From Anaerolineae bacterium (GTDB lineage Bacteria > Chloroflexota > Anaerolineae > Aggregatilineales > JAFGMM01), in NCBI GenBank assembly GCA_016927535.1, contig JAFGMM010000291.1, positions 1 to 46,715 on the forward strand: a stretch of DNA of 46,715 bases, written 5' to 3'. Position numbers and translations under genes: made by a program. Positions 32,305-39,851 of this stretch are shown here, piece after piece. Position 1 is the stretch's first letter, and each line of letters starts with the position of its first letter. The notes beneath the pieces were generated by a model. It was not told the origin of the DNA, did no database searches, and was given only the letters and a program-made list of their open reading frames with translations.

Positions 32305-32649
32305 TTATTTTTGCACCCATGCGTCGTCTTCGTTGGGGTTCCAGGGCGGCATCGCAGCGAATGCTTCGCGCAGGTCGTGGACGTTAAAGAGGAAGTCGTT
32401 GAGCAGCACGTCGTCGTCTAGCGAACTTTCGGCGAGCAGCAGCGCCTGCAATCCTGCCATGAGCCTTTGAGCGACAGCAAGATCGCCGGCGCGGCGGGCC
32501 AACGCCTCACGCCGTGCAATCTCATCGCTGACAAGGTTGAATGCGTTTCTGAGCGCTTCCAAAGAAGTTGGCGGCAAAGCAGCGCTCTTGTCATCGAGTT
32601 CTTTGTTCAACGCTTCGGCCAGAACGTGTTTTACGTCGGTTGAACGCAT
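32305..32649 (-). CDS. Small unknown protein, paralog 2
   Basis: This 114-residue soluble helical protein of unknown function is the tandem paralog of the gene at 31833-32213. The N-terminal part (TDVKHVLAEALNKELDDKSA) differs. The middle region aligns loosely (LRNAFNLVSDEIARRE against LEAAFDLISTALAQRE). The C-terminal block LLNDFLFNVHDLREAF...PPWNPNEDDAWVQK is almost the same. It ends directly after VQK, where paralog 1 has a further TNTEK-type tail. The two genes are 92 bases apart on the same strand. Confidence 0.6.
   Translation of the reverse strand: MRSTDVKHVLAEALNKELDDKSAALPPTSLEALRNAFNLVSDEIARREALARRAGDLAVAQRLMAGLQALLLAESSLDDDVLLNDFLFNVHDLREAFAAMPPWNPNEDDAWVQK
32309..32407. repeat. 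Direct repeat copy B, 99 bp
   Basis: Partner of the block at 31855-31953, in the same orientation and 454 bp away, with 3 mismatches. Confidence 0.8.
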
Positions 32650-32730
32650 AACCTCACTTTGCCCCCGGTGGTTAATGCCGGTCGCCAGAAGTATAGCAAA
32701 GGGTCTGGTCGCTGTCGAAGCGCGTCGCGC

Positions 32731-33831
32731 TTACGTCGTCTGCCGCTGCGCTGCGCGCTCGCGCACCCGCGCGATGTCCGCCTCGGCGACGTCGCGCTCG
32801 AAGCTGCGAAACCCCGCGAGCCGGAAGCCGTGCCATGCCGCAATCCCGGCGATTTCGTCTACTTGCAGTGCGCTGATATTCCGGCCCAGTGTGTAATCTT
32901 CAAACCGCCCCTCCAGCGTCAGCGCCATCGTCTCGGCCATGCAAGCGTAAGCCGCGCCGCGCGGCATCCCGAAGTTGAAATGGAAATTGACTTCGCCGGG
33001 CACCTGCACCGCGCCGCCGTCGAAGACGAACACGTCGTCGCGGGCGTGCGCCACGCTGGACGCCACCGCGCGCGGCACCGCCATATCGCATACTACCGCA
33101 CCCGGCTTAAGCTGCTCCGGGTGGATGAGCGGCGCGACCGCGCTGCTGGCGGTGAGGATTACGTCGGCGTCGTACACGTCGCCCACGTCCAGCGAGACGC
33201 GCACCTGCGCCCGCTTGCGCCGGCACCGTTCCTCGACCACGGTCAGGGCCTCCGGGCGGCGCCCGATGAGAATCAACTCGGCGGCCTGCCGCGCGAACAG
33301 TTCGCTGCTGGCTGCGCCGATGGCGCCGTTCGCGCCGATCACCGCGACCGTGGCGCGGTCCCAGCGGATACCCATCGCCCTGGCGGCGGTGCGCATCGCT
33401 TCGACGGCGGTAAAGATGGTGTAGCTGTCGCCGGTGGTCACCGGGATGTCAAGCTCGCGTGCGATGGTCACGCCCGCGTCGCCGACCACAGCGGTAAACG
33501 CACCCAGCCCTATGATGCGCGCGCCCAGCCGCTCGGCCATGCGCCCGCACGCGATGATCTTCTTGTACACGGTTTCGGGCGGCAGTGTGAGCATCGTCCT
33601 GGGCGTATACGGGCAGGCGATGAAGTGACCGCCGATGACCTTGCCGGTGGCCGCCGACTGCACGCCCTCGATCCGCGAGATGTACAGCGGCGGGAAGAAG
33701 CGCGAGAAGAAGTCGATCTGTCCCTCGGTGAGCAGGCGGCCCAAGCGCGGCCACTTGCGCATGACATCCGCTTTTGGATTAACCGGGTGGATGATGAATG
33801 CAAAGGTGTCTATATCCGGTTGTTTTACCAT
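32731..33831 (-). CDS. Acyl-ACP reductase (AAR)-like NAD(P)-dependent oxidoreductase
   Basis: Cyanobacterial AAR reduces fatty acyl-ACP to aldehyde, the first step of alkane synthesis. This 366-residue protein follows that family's layout. An N-terminal domain has VQSAATGKVIGGHFIACPYTP (family pattern SATGKVI.G). TTGDSYTIFTAVEAM matches TTGNTHTAYV. A Rossmann motif VAVIGANGAIGAASS follows. Near the end AYACMAETMALTLEGR is equivalent to the cyanobacterial region carrying the acyl-accepting Cys, and that Cys is present. LGRNISALQVDEIAGIAAWHGF closes the domain. The ATG at 33831 overlaps the stop of the upstream beta-helix gene by 7 bases. Extension further upstream is a shadow frame. No aldehyde-deformylating oxygenase gene is in the window. 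Substrate could also be another acyl thioester or a semialdehyde. Confidence 0.8.
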   Translation of the reverse strand: MVKQPDIDTFAFIIHPVNPKADVMRKWPRLGRLLTEGQIDFFSRFFPPLYISRIEGVQSAATGKVIGGHFIACPYTPRTMLTLPPETVYKKIIACGRMAERLGARIIGLGAFTAVVGDAGVTIARELDIPVTTGDSYTIFTAVEAMRTAARAMGIRWDRATVAVIGANGAIGAASSELFARQAAELILIGRRPEALTVVEERCRRKRAQVRVSLDVGDVYDADVILTASSAVAPLIHPEQLKPGAVVCDMAVPRAVASSVAHARDDVFVFDGGAVQVPGEVNFHFNFGMPRGAAYACMAETMALTLEGRFEDYTLGRNISALQVDEIAGIAAWHGFRLAGFRSFERDVAEADIARVRERAAQRQTT

Positions 33832-35231
33832 TCTTCGATTTCGTCTTCGAGTTCGTCGGTGCGCGGATACTGGCGTTCGTGCAGTTCGGCGCGGTCGGGC
33901 GGTAATTTGTGATGGTCGCTCTGTTCGAAGGTGATGTTGCGCATGATGACGCGGCGGCCCGGCGCACTGAAGAGAATGACATCGCTCTCGATCATGCGCG
34001 CCGGGTGCACCACCATCCCCGACCCGATGCGGCAGTTGTGGCCCACGCAGCCGCCCAGCACCACCTGGCCGGTCGGTTCCAGGCCGTTCGGCCCCATCGC
34101 CATGAGGGTTTCGCCGCCGAACTTGGGCACCATCATGAAGTCGGTGAAGGTGTTGCCGGCGCCCACGAACGAATTGCGCCCCACGACCGCCATTTGCAGG
34201 CAGGTGTTCTGCGCCACGATAGAGCGCTCCATCATCACGCTCATAAACAGCGACGCCTTGAAGGGCAAGAAGCACGCCTCGCCTACCACGCTGAGGAAAA
34301 GCTGGCAGTCGTTGCCGATGCTGGTGCCGGGACCGATGATGCAGTTGGTGATGACCGCGCCGGCCTCGATGGTAACGTTATCGCCGATCCAGGCCGGCCC
34401 CTGGATGGTGACGCTGGGGTCGATGTGGACGTTGCGACCCAGGTGCACCACCTCCGAGCAAGAGAGCGCCTGGCGTTGTTCGAGCATGGCTTTCGCCAAG
34501 ATGCGCAGCCGGTACAGCCAGCTTTGATCGGCTTGTAGCTCGAAGCGGCTGCCGAGAGCAAAAACGCCGAAAAGCACATTGGCATAGTAGACATGCACCC
34601 AGCTTTCGATGGAAAGCATGCTGCGCGCCGGCAGCAGGTGGGTGAGGTCGCCGCGCGACGAATCTTCGAACTGGGTAGCCGACATGTAGGGCGGCAGGCT
34701 GTAATAGCCGACCTCACGGTAATTGCTCTTGATAAAGACCGGTTCGGGCGGCTTGGCATCGGCGCCGTCGTGAGGGATGCCGTTGGGGAAGTACCACAGC
34801 GGTACCCGGTAGAACGGCTTGCCGGCGGCGTCACGCTCTGCGACGAAGCAGCGGGTGAGCGGGACCGCGTAGGCCGTAAACGCGCGGTCGGTGGCGTAGA
34901 AAGCAGCCTGGCAGGGCCGGCCGAGCGCAACGGCCTGCTCCCAGAAAGCGCGAAAATACGGCTCGTCGAAGAACAGGTCTTCGCGGTGCACCAGCAGAGG
35001 CGCGCCGCCGTCCGATTGGATGTCGTCGAGCGCAGCGGCCGGCAGGCCCTCTTGCAGCCGGCTGCCCAGTACGCCCTCACAGGATTCGCGCTGGAAGAGC
35101 CAGAGCGGTTTGTTCAGCACGCTGAGGTTGCGGGCACGGTCGTTAAAGGGTTCGATTTGGCGATGTTCTTCAATGATTACTCGGCGGACCGGGGGGAGTT
35201 CGTCGCGGGTGCCTGTGCCTGTTTGAGCCAT
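33825..35231 (-). CDS. Left-handed beta-helix (hexapeptide-repeat) protein, GlmU-like layout
   Basis: This 468-residue soluble protein has two parts. Residues about 30-260 resemble a sugar-nucleotidyltransferase-like domain (LLVHREDLFFDEPYFRAFWEQAVALG and later segments), but I find no GxGTRxxP pyrophosphorylase motif. Residues about 265-430 are hexapeptide repeats typical of acyltransferase beta-helices: LGRNVHIDPSVTI, WIGDNVTIEAGAVI, IIGPGTSIGNDC, VVGRNSFVGAGNTF, VLGGCVGHNCRIGSGMVV. An acidic tail ends it. It is translationally coupled to the AAR-like gene, so an acyl transfer or acyl-carrier role in the same pathway is a reasonable guess. A stand-alone sugar-nucleotide acetyltransferase is the alternative. 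Confidence 0.75.
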   Translation of the reverse strand: MAQTGTGTRDELPPVRRVIIEEHRQIEPFNDRARNLSVLNKPLWLFQRESCEGVLGSRLQEGLPAAALDDIQSDGGAPLLVHREDLFFDEPYFRAFWEQAVALGRPCQAAFYATDRAFTAYAVPLTRCFVAERDAAGKPFYRVPLWYFPNGIPHDGADAKPPEPVFIKSNYREVGYYSLPPYMSATQFEDSSRGDLTHLLPARSMLSIESWVHVYYANVLFGVFALGSRFELQADQSWLYRLRILAKAMLEQRQALSCSEVVHLGRNVHIDPSVTIQGPAWIGDNVTIEAGAVITNCIIGPGTSIGNDCQLFLSVVGEACFLPFKASLFMSVMMERSIVAQNTCLQMAVVGRNSFVGAGNTFTDFMMVPKFGGETLMAMGPNGLEPTGQVVLGGCVGHNCRIGSGMVVHPARMIESDVILFSAPGRRVIMRNITFEQSDHHKLPPDRAELHERQYPRTDELEDEIEEW

Positions 35232-35319
35232 ATAAGTGATACCTCGTCGGATTGGCGCTCGTTCGGTTGGTCGATGAAAGCATTTCTATTATATGCTAAA
35301 CGGCGCATCCGTGCTTGCC

Positions 35320-36144
35320 TCATTCCTGCGGGGTATCACCTTCACTAAGTAGGAATTCTCGAACGGCCTGGACAAAAAAATCGGGTTCGTCGAGCATGGT
35401 AAAATGCCCGGAGTCGGGGCGCAGCAAAATTTTGGCGTGGGAAACGCCTTCGGCCAGCACTTTGTGCTGACCGGGGTCAACGATCACATCTTTCTTCCCG
35501 TAAAGGCCTGTCACCGGCACCTGGATCTCGTGCAGGCGCGGGCGCAGGTCGGTGCGGTGCAGGGTGCTGATACTCTCGAAGAAAGATTGGGCGGTAGTCT
35601 GGTCGGTATCGCGGATCAACATCCGCCATACGCCTTCGGCGTCCTTCGCCATAAGTTCGGCGTAGACGCGCATCCCGGTCTTAAAGAGAGGATAGCCGAT
35701 CTTGCCGCGAAAGAGGTGACCGATGATGCGGTGACCGGAGAGCTTGAGGAGCGGGTAAAGCGATTGGCCGTTAATGGGCGACCCGACGACCATAACCTTG
35801 CTGACCTGGCGCGGATAATCCAGCGCCACGCCCAGCGAGACCGTCCCGCCCATCGAGTGGCCGACCAGGGGCGCTCGGACGATGCCGAGCCGTTCCATAA
35901 ATTGGTTGACGAGCTTGATAAAATCATCGACGGCGAAGCTGACGCGCCGTTTGTCGTCGCTTTCGCCGAAGCCCCAGAAGTCCAGCGCGTAGATGCGGAA
36001 CCCGCCGCCGCGCCCGCCCAGCACTTCGATGGTGTTACGCCACAATTCCCACGAGCCGAGCCAGCCGTGTAACAACAAGACCGGCTTGCCCGACCCGTAG
36101 GTTTCGTAGTGGACGATGCCTTGATCGATGACAATCGAGCTCAC
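35320..36144 (-). CDS. Alpha/beta hydrolase
   Basis: This is a serine hydrolase of the alpha/beta fold, 274 residues. The oxyanion segment is LLLHGWLGSWELW. The nucleophile elbow is LVGHSMGGTVSLG. The acid lies in VTGLYGKKDVIVDPGQHKVL and the catalytic His in DSGHFTMLDEPDFF. A cap of about 80 residues sits between strands 6 and 7. I choose the GTG at 36144, since a longer reading overlaps the GTPase gene and its extra residues are low-complexity. The ribosome site (AGGGGG) is about 12 bases away, which is long. It lies between the GTPase and beta-helix genes, all on one strand, and may act on an ester or thioester in the AAR pathway. Substrate unknown. Confidence 0.85.
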   Translation of the reverse strand: MSSIVIDQGIVHYETYGSGKPVLLLHGWLGSWELWRNTIEVLGGRGGGFRIYALDFWGFGESDDKRRVSFAVDDFIKLVNQFMERLGIVRAPLVGHSMGGTVSLGVALDYPRQVSKVMVVGSPINGQSLYPLLKLSGHRIIGHLFRGKIGYPLFKTGMRVYAELMAKDAEGVWRMLIRDTDQTTAQSFFESISTLHRTDLRPRLHEIQVPVTGLYGKKDVIVDPGQHKVLAEGVSHAKILLRPDSGHFTMLDEPDFFVQAVREFLLSEGDTPQE

Positions 36145-36199
36145 GTGGCCGGTTTTCCCCCTGGCTGCGACCGCTGGTCGAGCACATATCGAAGCGCGC

Positions 36200-36730
36200 T
36201 CAGGTTTCCATTTCCTCCAGGATGGAGTAGAGGAGTTCGAGCAGCACGTTCTTGACGCTTTCTTTATCGGTCGCAATGCAGGGCAGCAATTTCACATTAT
36301 CTTCGACACGCAGCGCAATGCGCAGATCCTCGGCTGCCCAGGCATCCGGCAGGTCTTGTTTGTTCGCCGCCACGACGTAGGGGGTAGGCGCATAAGCGCG
36401 GAAGGTCTCTAAGATGCTTTTGGCTTCTCGGAAGGTTTCCGGTTTGGCGCTGTCAACCATCACCACAAAGCCGAGCATACCTTCGGCCAGAATCTCCCAC
36501 ATGAAATCAAAGCGGCGCTGACCGGGTGTGCCGAACAAGTAGAGGACTAGGTCGTCATCTACTGTGATTCGGCCAAAGTCCATTGCAACCGTGGTAGCGT
36601 CTTTTACCCGCTCCGCCGGCGTAGAAATTTCGCGTTCCGTCGAAACGACTTCGATTTCGCTAATGGAGCGGATAAACTCCGTTTTGCCCGAGCTAAAAGG
36701 ACCGGTGATGACCATTTTGACAGTTTGCAT
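36200..36730 (-). CDS. Small Ras/MglA-like GTPase
   Basis: This 176-residue P-loop GTPase belongs to the prokaryotic group that regulates polarity, motility or signalling together with Roadblock or PATAN proteins. G1 is GPFSSGKT (10-17). G3 reads FGTPGQRRFDF (66-76), with Gly in place of the usual Asp of DxxG, which is normal in this subgroup. G4 is NKQD (about 123-126). Switch I is around KDATTVAMDFG. No lipid anchor or membrane helix is seen. It follows the PATAN/DUF4388 gene by 72 bases, a common pairing. No Roadblock gene is in the window. Confidence 0.9.
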   Translation of the reverse strand: MQTVKMVITGPFSSGKTEFIRSISEIEVVSTEREISTPAERVKDATTVAMDFGRITVDDDLVLYLFGTPGQRRFDFMWEILAEGMLGFVVMVDSAKPETFREAKSILETFRAYAPTPYVVAANKQDLPDAWAAEDLRIALRVEDNVKLLPCIATDKESVKNVLLELLYSILEEMET

Positions 36731-36802
36731 AAGTCTCGCTCTTCCAGGTGCAAGTCTTAACCGATAGGTTTTGTAAGGCCGCCCGTCTGATACCTCTAAT
36801 TA

Positions 36803-37633
36803 TTATAGGGATTTGATCCGACTAATCAACTTGTTAACCACCGTTTTCTTCACCTGCGGCGTTTGCTGACTGGTTGGGCGCCGCCGGCGTGCGGCGGACT
36901 GCTGCGGGTCGTCCTTGCGCGGTGGGCGGACCAATTCTACCAACCCGGCCTGTAACAAGCCATACACGATCTGCCGGATCTCCATCTCGCTCATTTCGTT
37001 CGCTTTAGCGATCTGGCGGATCGAGTTCTTGGGGTTGATGAACGAGACCACGCGCCATTCTTCGACGCTCAGGTTAATATTGCGCAAACTCGCACCGGGG
37101 CGGTCCGGGAACTTGAGAGCGAAGTCCAGGTTAGGAAGCTCCTTCTCCAAGTGTTCCACTTCGCGCATGTTGCGAGTGTACTCGATGATAACGTTTTCCA
37201 GGTCAATCGGCACGGTAATGCGGTCAGGCGGCGGCATCCGGTTATCTTCAAACGCGAAGCGCCCCCTGCTCCACGCCAGGATGTCGTACACGACGTCGAG
37301 GGTATATTGTTGGATGCTTTGGATGATGTCGGCTTGGCTGACGTACCCGGCATTGATGAGCAACAAGCCCAGTTGTTTATCGCTGGTGGTGCCGGCGCGC
37401 TCCCGGATCAGCCGGACTTGATCATCTGACAGCTTACCTGCCCTATGCAACATTGAAGCCAACTGCCCATCCTGACTGCCAGACTGCGCATAGATCAACT
37501 TACCTTCACGAAACGAGATCTGCGCTTGTTTACCTTCTTGCTCGATGAACAACGTGCCGGTCTTGCGTGCCAGATTGATCAGGTTGAATAGTTGTGTGGT
37601 ACTGAAATGTTCCAGCTCGCCTTTGAGCGCCAT
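36803..37633 (-). CDS. PATAN/DUF4388-domain protein with GspE-N-like and winged-helix regions
   Basis: This 276-residue soluble protein starts with a PATAN (DUF4388) domain: MALKGELEHFSTTQLFNLI, then KTGTLFIEQEGKQAQISFREGKLIYA. A middle GspE_N/MshEN-like segment (LGLLLINAGYVSQADIIQSIQQ) follows, then a second PATAN-like piece (DVVYDILAWSRGRFAFEDN) and a C-terminal winged helix (NSIRQIAKANEMSEMEIRQIVYGLLQAGLVELV). The tail is basic (AARRRRPTSQQTPQVKKTVVNK). PATAN proteins usually partner with Ras-like GTPases, and one lies next in the operon. The 250 bases upstream hold no other gene and presumably its promoter, but I see no clear consensus. Confidence 0.85.
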   Translation of the reverse strand: MALKGELEHFSTTQLFNLINLARKTGTLFIEQEGKQAQISFREGKLIYAQSGSQDGQLASMLHRAGKLSDDQVRLIRERAGTTSDKQLGLLLINAGYVSQADIIQSIQQYTLDVVYDILAWSRGRFAFEDNRMPPPDRITVPIDLENVIIEYTRNMREVEHLEKELPNLDFALKFPDRPGASLRNINLSVEEWRVVSFINPKNSIRQIAKANEMSEMEIRQIVYGLLQAGLVELVRPPRKDDPQQSAARRRRPTSQQTPQVKKTVVNKLISRIKSL

Positions 37634-37880
37634 ATAGCTTTACCCCTCAGTCAAAGCCAGGTTCATACAACTATACAGCCTTGACTCGCCAGTTTCCAAT
37701 AAAAGTTCCATTGAGCAGGTACCTATAACCGCGTCGCATTATACCCTTTGTTCGGATGCGAGTCAACCGCCTATGTGCGACAGCGCGGACGGTTACACGA
37801 TATTTGGTATCATAACACAGGTATGTTTTGCAAGCTCTGGGATATATGTACGGTGTCGATAAAGAGCCGCCGGGAGGCCC

Positions 37881-37915
37881 GAAAAAACAAGAGGGGCCGG
37901 GAATGGCCCCTCTTG
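37881..37915 (-). terminator. Strong intrinsic terminator of the hsp20 gene
   Basis: ACAAGAGGGGCC (37886-37897) and GGCCCCTCTTGT (37904-37915) form a perfect 12-bp stem. On the minus strand it is followed by six T residues. It lies directly after the hsp20 stop. Confidence 0.9.
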
Positions 37916-37928
37916 TCACTTCGGCGGT

Positions 37929-38378
37929 TTAATTAACATTGATCTTAACCCGCCTGGGTTTGACCTCTTCCAACTTCTCGAAGATCAGCGTCAGGACGCC
38001 GTCCTTGAACTCGGCCTTGACATCATGGGTCTTCAGGGTGCTGGGCAGGGCCAGCGTGCGCTCAAAGCTGCCGGTGCGGCGCTCGCGGCGGTGATAGTGC
38101 TTGTCCTTGTGCTCGGACTCTTCCTTGAACTCCCCGCTGATGGTCAGCCGGTCGCCTTCGACGGTCACGTCGATATCCTCGGCCTTCAGGCCCGGCACCT
38201 CGGCCTTGACCATGACATGATCTTCGTCTTCGATCACGTCGAGCGCCGGTATGCCCCAGTTGGGCACAAAGCGCGTGGCGTCGAAGGGGCGGATAAAGCT
38301 TTCCTCGAACAAACGGTCCATCGCTTCGCGCAGCGATACCATCTCACGGTTAGGGTTCCAGCGAATCAGGTTCGTCAT
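37929..38378 (-). CDS. Small heat shock protein (Hsp20 / alpha-crystallin family)
   Basis: sHsps bind unfolding proteins without ATP and pass them to refolding chaperones. The 149-residue protein has an N-terminal arm (MTNLIRWNPNREMVSLREAMDRLFEESF), then the alpha-crystallin domain from about residue 45 with ALDVIEDEDHVMVKAEVPG, EDIDVTVEGDRLTISGEF, the characteristic GSFERTLALPSTL, and AEFKDGVLTL. The C-terminus ends KPRRVKINVN, lacking an exact IxI motif but with a similar VKINV. An optimal AGGAGGT lies 8 bases before the ATG. No CIRCE operator is seen upstream. A strong terminator follows, so the gene is monocistronic. Confidence 0.95.
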   Translation of the reverse strand: MTNLIRWNPNREMVSLREAMDRLFEESFIRPFDATRFVPNWGIPALDVIEDEDHVMVKAEVPGLKAEDIDVTVEGDRLTISGEFKEESEHKDKHYHRRERRTGSFERTLALPSTLKTHDVKAEFKDGVLTLIFEKLEEVKPRRVKINVN

Positions 38379-38552
38379 CTCTCATTACCTCCTGTCGTTT
38401 CATTTCGCTTCACTCTACAATCTCAACTGTAAGGCATCTCTATTAAAATTTCGCAAGACGCCCGTCAGAACTGCGCAAAACAAGCGTTAACGATTCGTCA
38501 AACCTATGCTGCGTTGTGTAACATAGTGCTCTAGGCGTATAGCGTATAGGAC

Positions 38553-38636
38553 GAAGATTCAACCACGAATAACACGAATAAACGCGAATTAAGAATCTTC
38601 ATTCGCGCGATTAGCGTTATTCGCGGTTACAAATCT
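38553..38636. repeat. Long imperfect palindrome upstream of the M19 dipeptidase gene
   Basis: AACCACGAATAACACGAAT (38561-38579) mirrors 38610-38628 with 3 mismatches. The match extends outward through AAGATT and inward through GCGAAT to give an approximately 40-bp arm on each side. It is AT-rich compared with the genome and ends just before the ribosome site of the dipeptidase gene. It looks like a dispersed intergenic palindrome, and could also be a leader structure. Confidence 0.6.
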
Positions 38637-38657
38637 TACTTTCGGAGGAAATATCTC

Positions 38658-39851
38658 ATGCCCCGGATAACCCGCCGTGCTTTTCTCAGGCGCGCGGCTG
38701 CGCTGGCCGGCGCGCCCTGCCTCGCGGCGCTGGGCCCGCCCTGGCCCTGGCAGAAGCAAGCCGATGCGCCGTTCGTCGCGGTCGATGCTCATGAAGACTT
38801 GGCGTGGATCATGCTCGAATACGGGCGCGACTACACCCGGAGCGCGCAGGCGACCCGCGACCACGAGCGCGCCTCGAAGAGCGACATCCCCTGGCACGTC
38901 GGCAGCGCCACGCTGGGCCTGCCCGACTGGATCGAAGGGCGGGTCGCGGTGGTGGGCGCGACGCTCTTCGTAATGAAGGCGGCCTACGCCGAAGAGGGCA
39001 GCGAGATCATTTATACCGACGCCGACGAAGCTTACCGGTGGGGCATGGCCGAGCTGGACTGCTACGAAGCCTTTGCCCAAGCGAACCCGCAGGTTCGTCT
39101 CATCGACACCGCCGCCGACCTCGACGCGGTGCTGGCGACCTGGGCCGACGACGCCGCGCCGGAAGACCGGCAGGTGGGCCTGCTGCGCTGCATGGAAGGC
39201 GCCGATCTCATCCGCGAGCCGGCCGAGTGCGGCGCGTGGTTCGAGCGCGGCGTGCGCAGCGTGGGCTTGGCGTGGAAGATGACGCGCTACGCCGGCGGCA
39301 CCGGCGAACCCGGCCCGCTCACCGAGTTGGGGCGCGCGCTGCTCGACGAGATGGCGGCGCTCGGTATGATGCTCGATATAAGCCACATAGCCGAGGAAGC
39401 CTTTTACCAGGCGCTCGACCACTTCGGCGGCGTGGTCTTCGCCAGCCACGCCAACCCGCGCGCCTTCTGCGATTGGGACCGCTGCCTCTCCGACGCGATG
39501 GTTAAGCGGCTGGTCGAGCGCGGCGGCGTGATCGGCGTGGTGCTGTACAACGGCTATCTCAAGCCGGGCTGGACGCCCAACCAGGACAGCCGCAACGAGG
39601 TTTCGGTGGCGGACGCCGCCGACGTGATCGACTACATCTGCCAGCTTGCCGGCGACTGCTCGCACGTGGGCATCGGCTCCGACTTCGACGGCGGGCTGGG
39701 CTGGGAACACATCCCGCACGAGATGAACTCCATCGCCGACGTGATGCTCATCGCCGATGCGCTGCGCGCGCGCGGCTACTCGGAAGCGGATGTCAAGGCG
39801 GTGATGGGCGGTAACTTCCTACGCCTGTACCGGGAGGGCCTGCCCGCGTGA
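38658..39851 (+). CDS. Tat-exported membrane dipeptidase (peptidase M19, renal dipeptidase family)
   Basis: M19 enzymes are dizinc dipeptidases that cleave dipeptides, including those with D-residues. The 397-residue protein starts with a twin-arginine signal (TRRAFLRRAAALAGAPCLAAL). Metal and substrate residues follow: VDAHEDLAW (HxD), CMEGADLI (bridging Glu), MMLDISHIAEEAF, VVFASHANPRAFCD, and GIGSDFDGG. AGGAAAT precedes the ATG. Its stop overlaps the GTG of the next gene by 4 bases (GTGA), so the HAD-like protein is coupled to it. A peptidoglycan- or peptide-degrading role is likely. Confidence 0.92.
   Translation: MPRITRRAFLRRAAALAGAPCLAALGPPWPWQKQADAPFVAVDAHEDLAWIMLEYGRDYTRSAQATRDHERASKSDIPWHVGSATLGLPDWIEGRVAVVGATLFVMKAAYAEEGSEIIYTDADEAYRWGMAELDCYEAFAQANPQVRLIDTAADLDAVLATWADDAAPEDRQVGLLRCMEGADLIREPAECGAWFERGVRSVGLAWKMTRYAGGTGEPGPLTELGRALLDEMAALGMMLDISHIAEEAFYQALDHFGGVVFASHANPRAFCDWDRCLSDAMVKRLVERGGVIGVVLYNGYLKPGWTPNQDSRNEVSVADAADVIDYICQLAGDCSHVGIGSDFDGGLGWEHIPHEMNSIADVMLIADALRARGYSEADVKAVMGGNFLRLYREGLPA

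Noticed and set aside
33832-34275. N-terminal extension of the AAR-like gene
   Set aside because: It runs over the beta-helix gene in another frame. The AAR homology begins at the ATG at 33831, which overlaps the upstream stop by 7 bases.
38379-38470. Search for a CIRCE (HrcA) operator upstream of hsp20
   Set aside because: No TTAGCACTC-N9-GAGTGCTAA-like inverted repeat is present. A near match GAGTG occurs alone.
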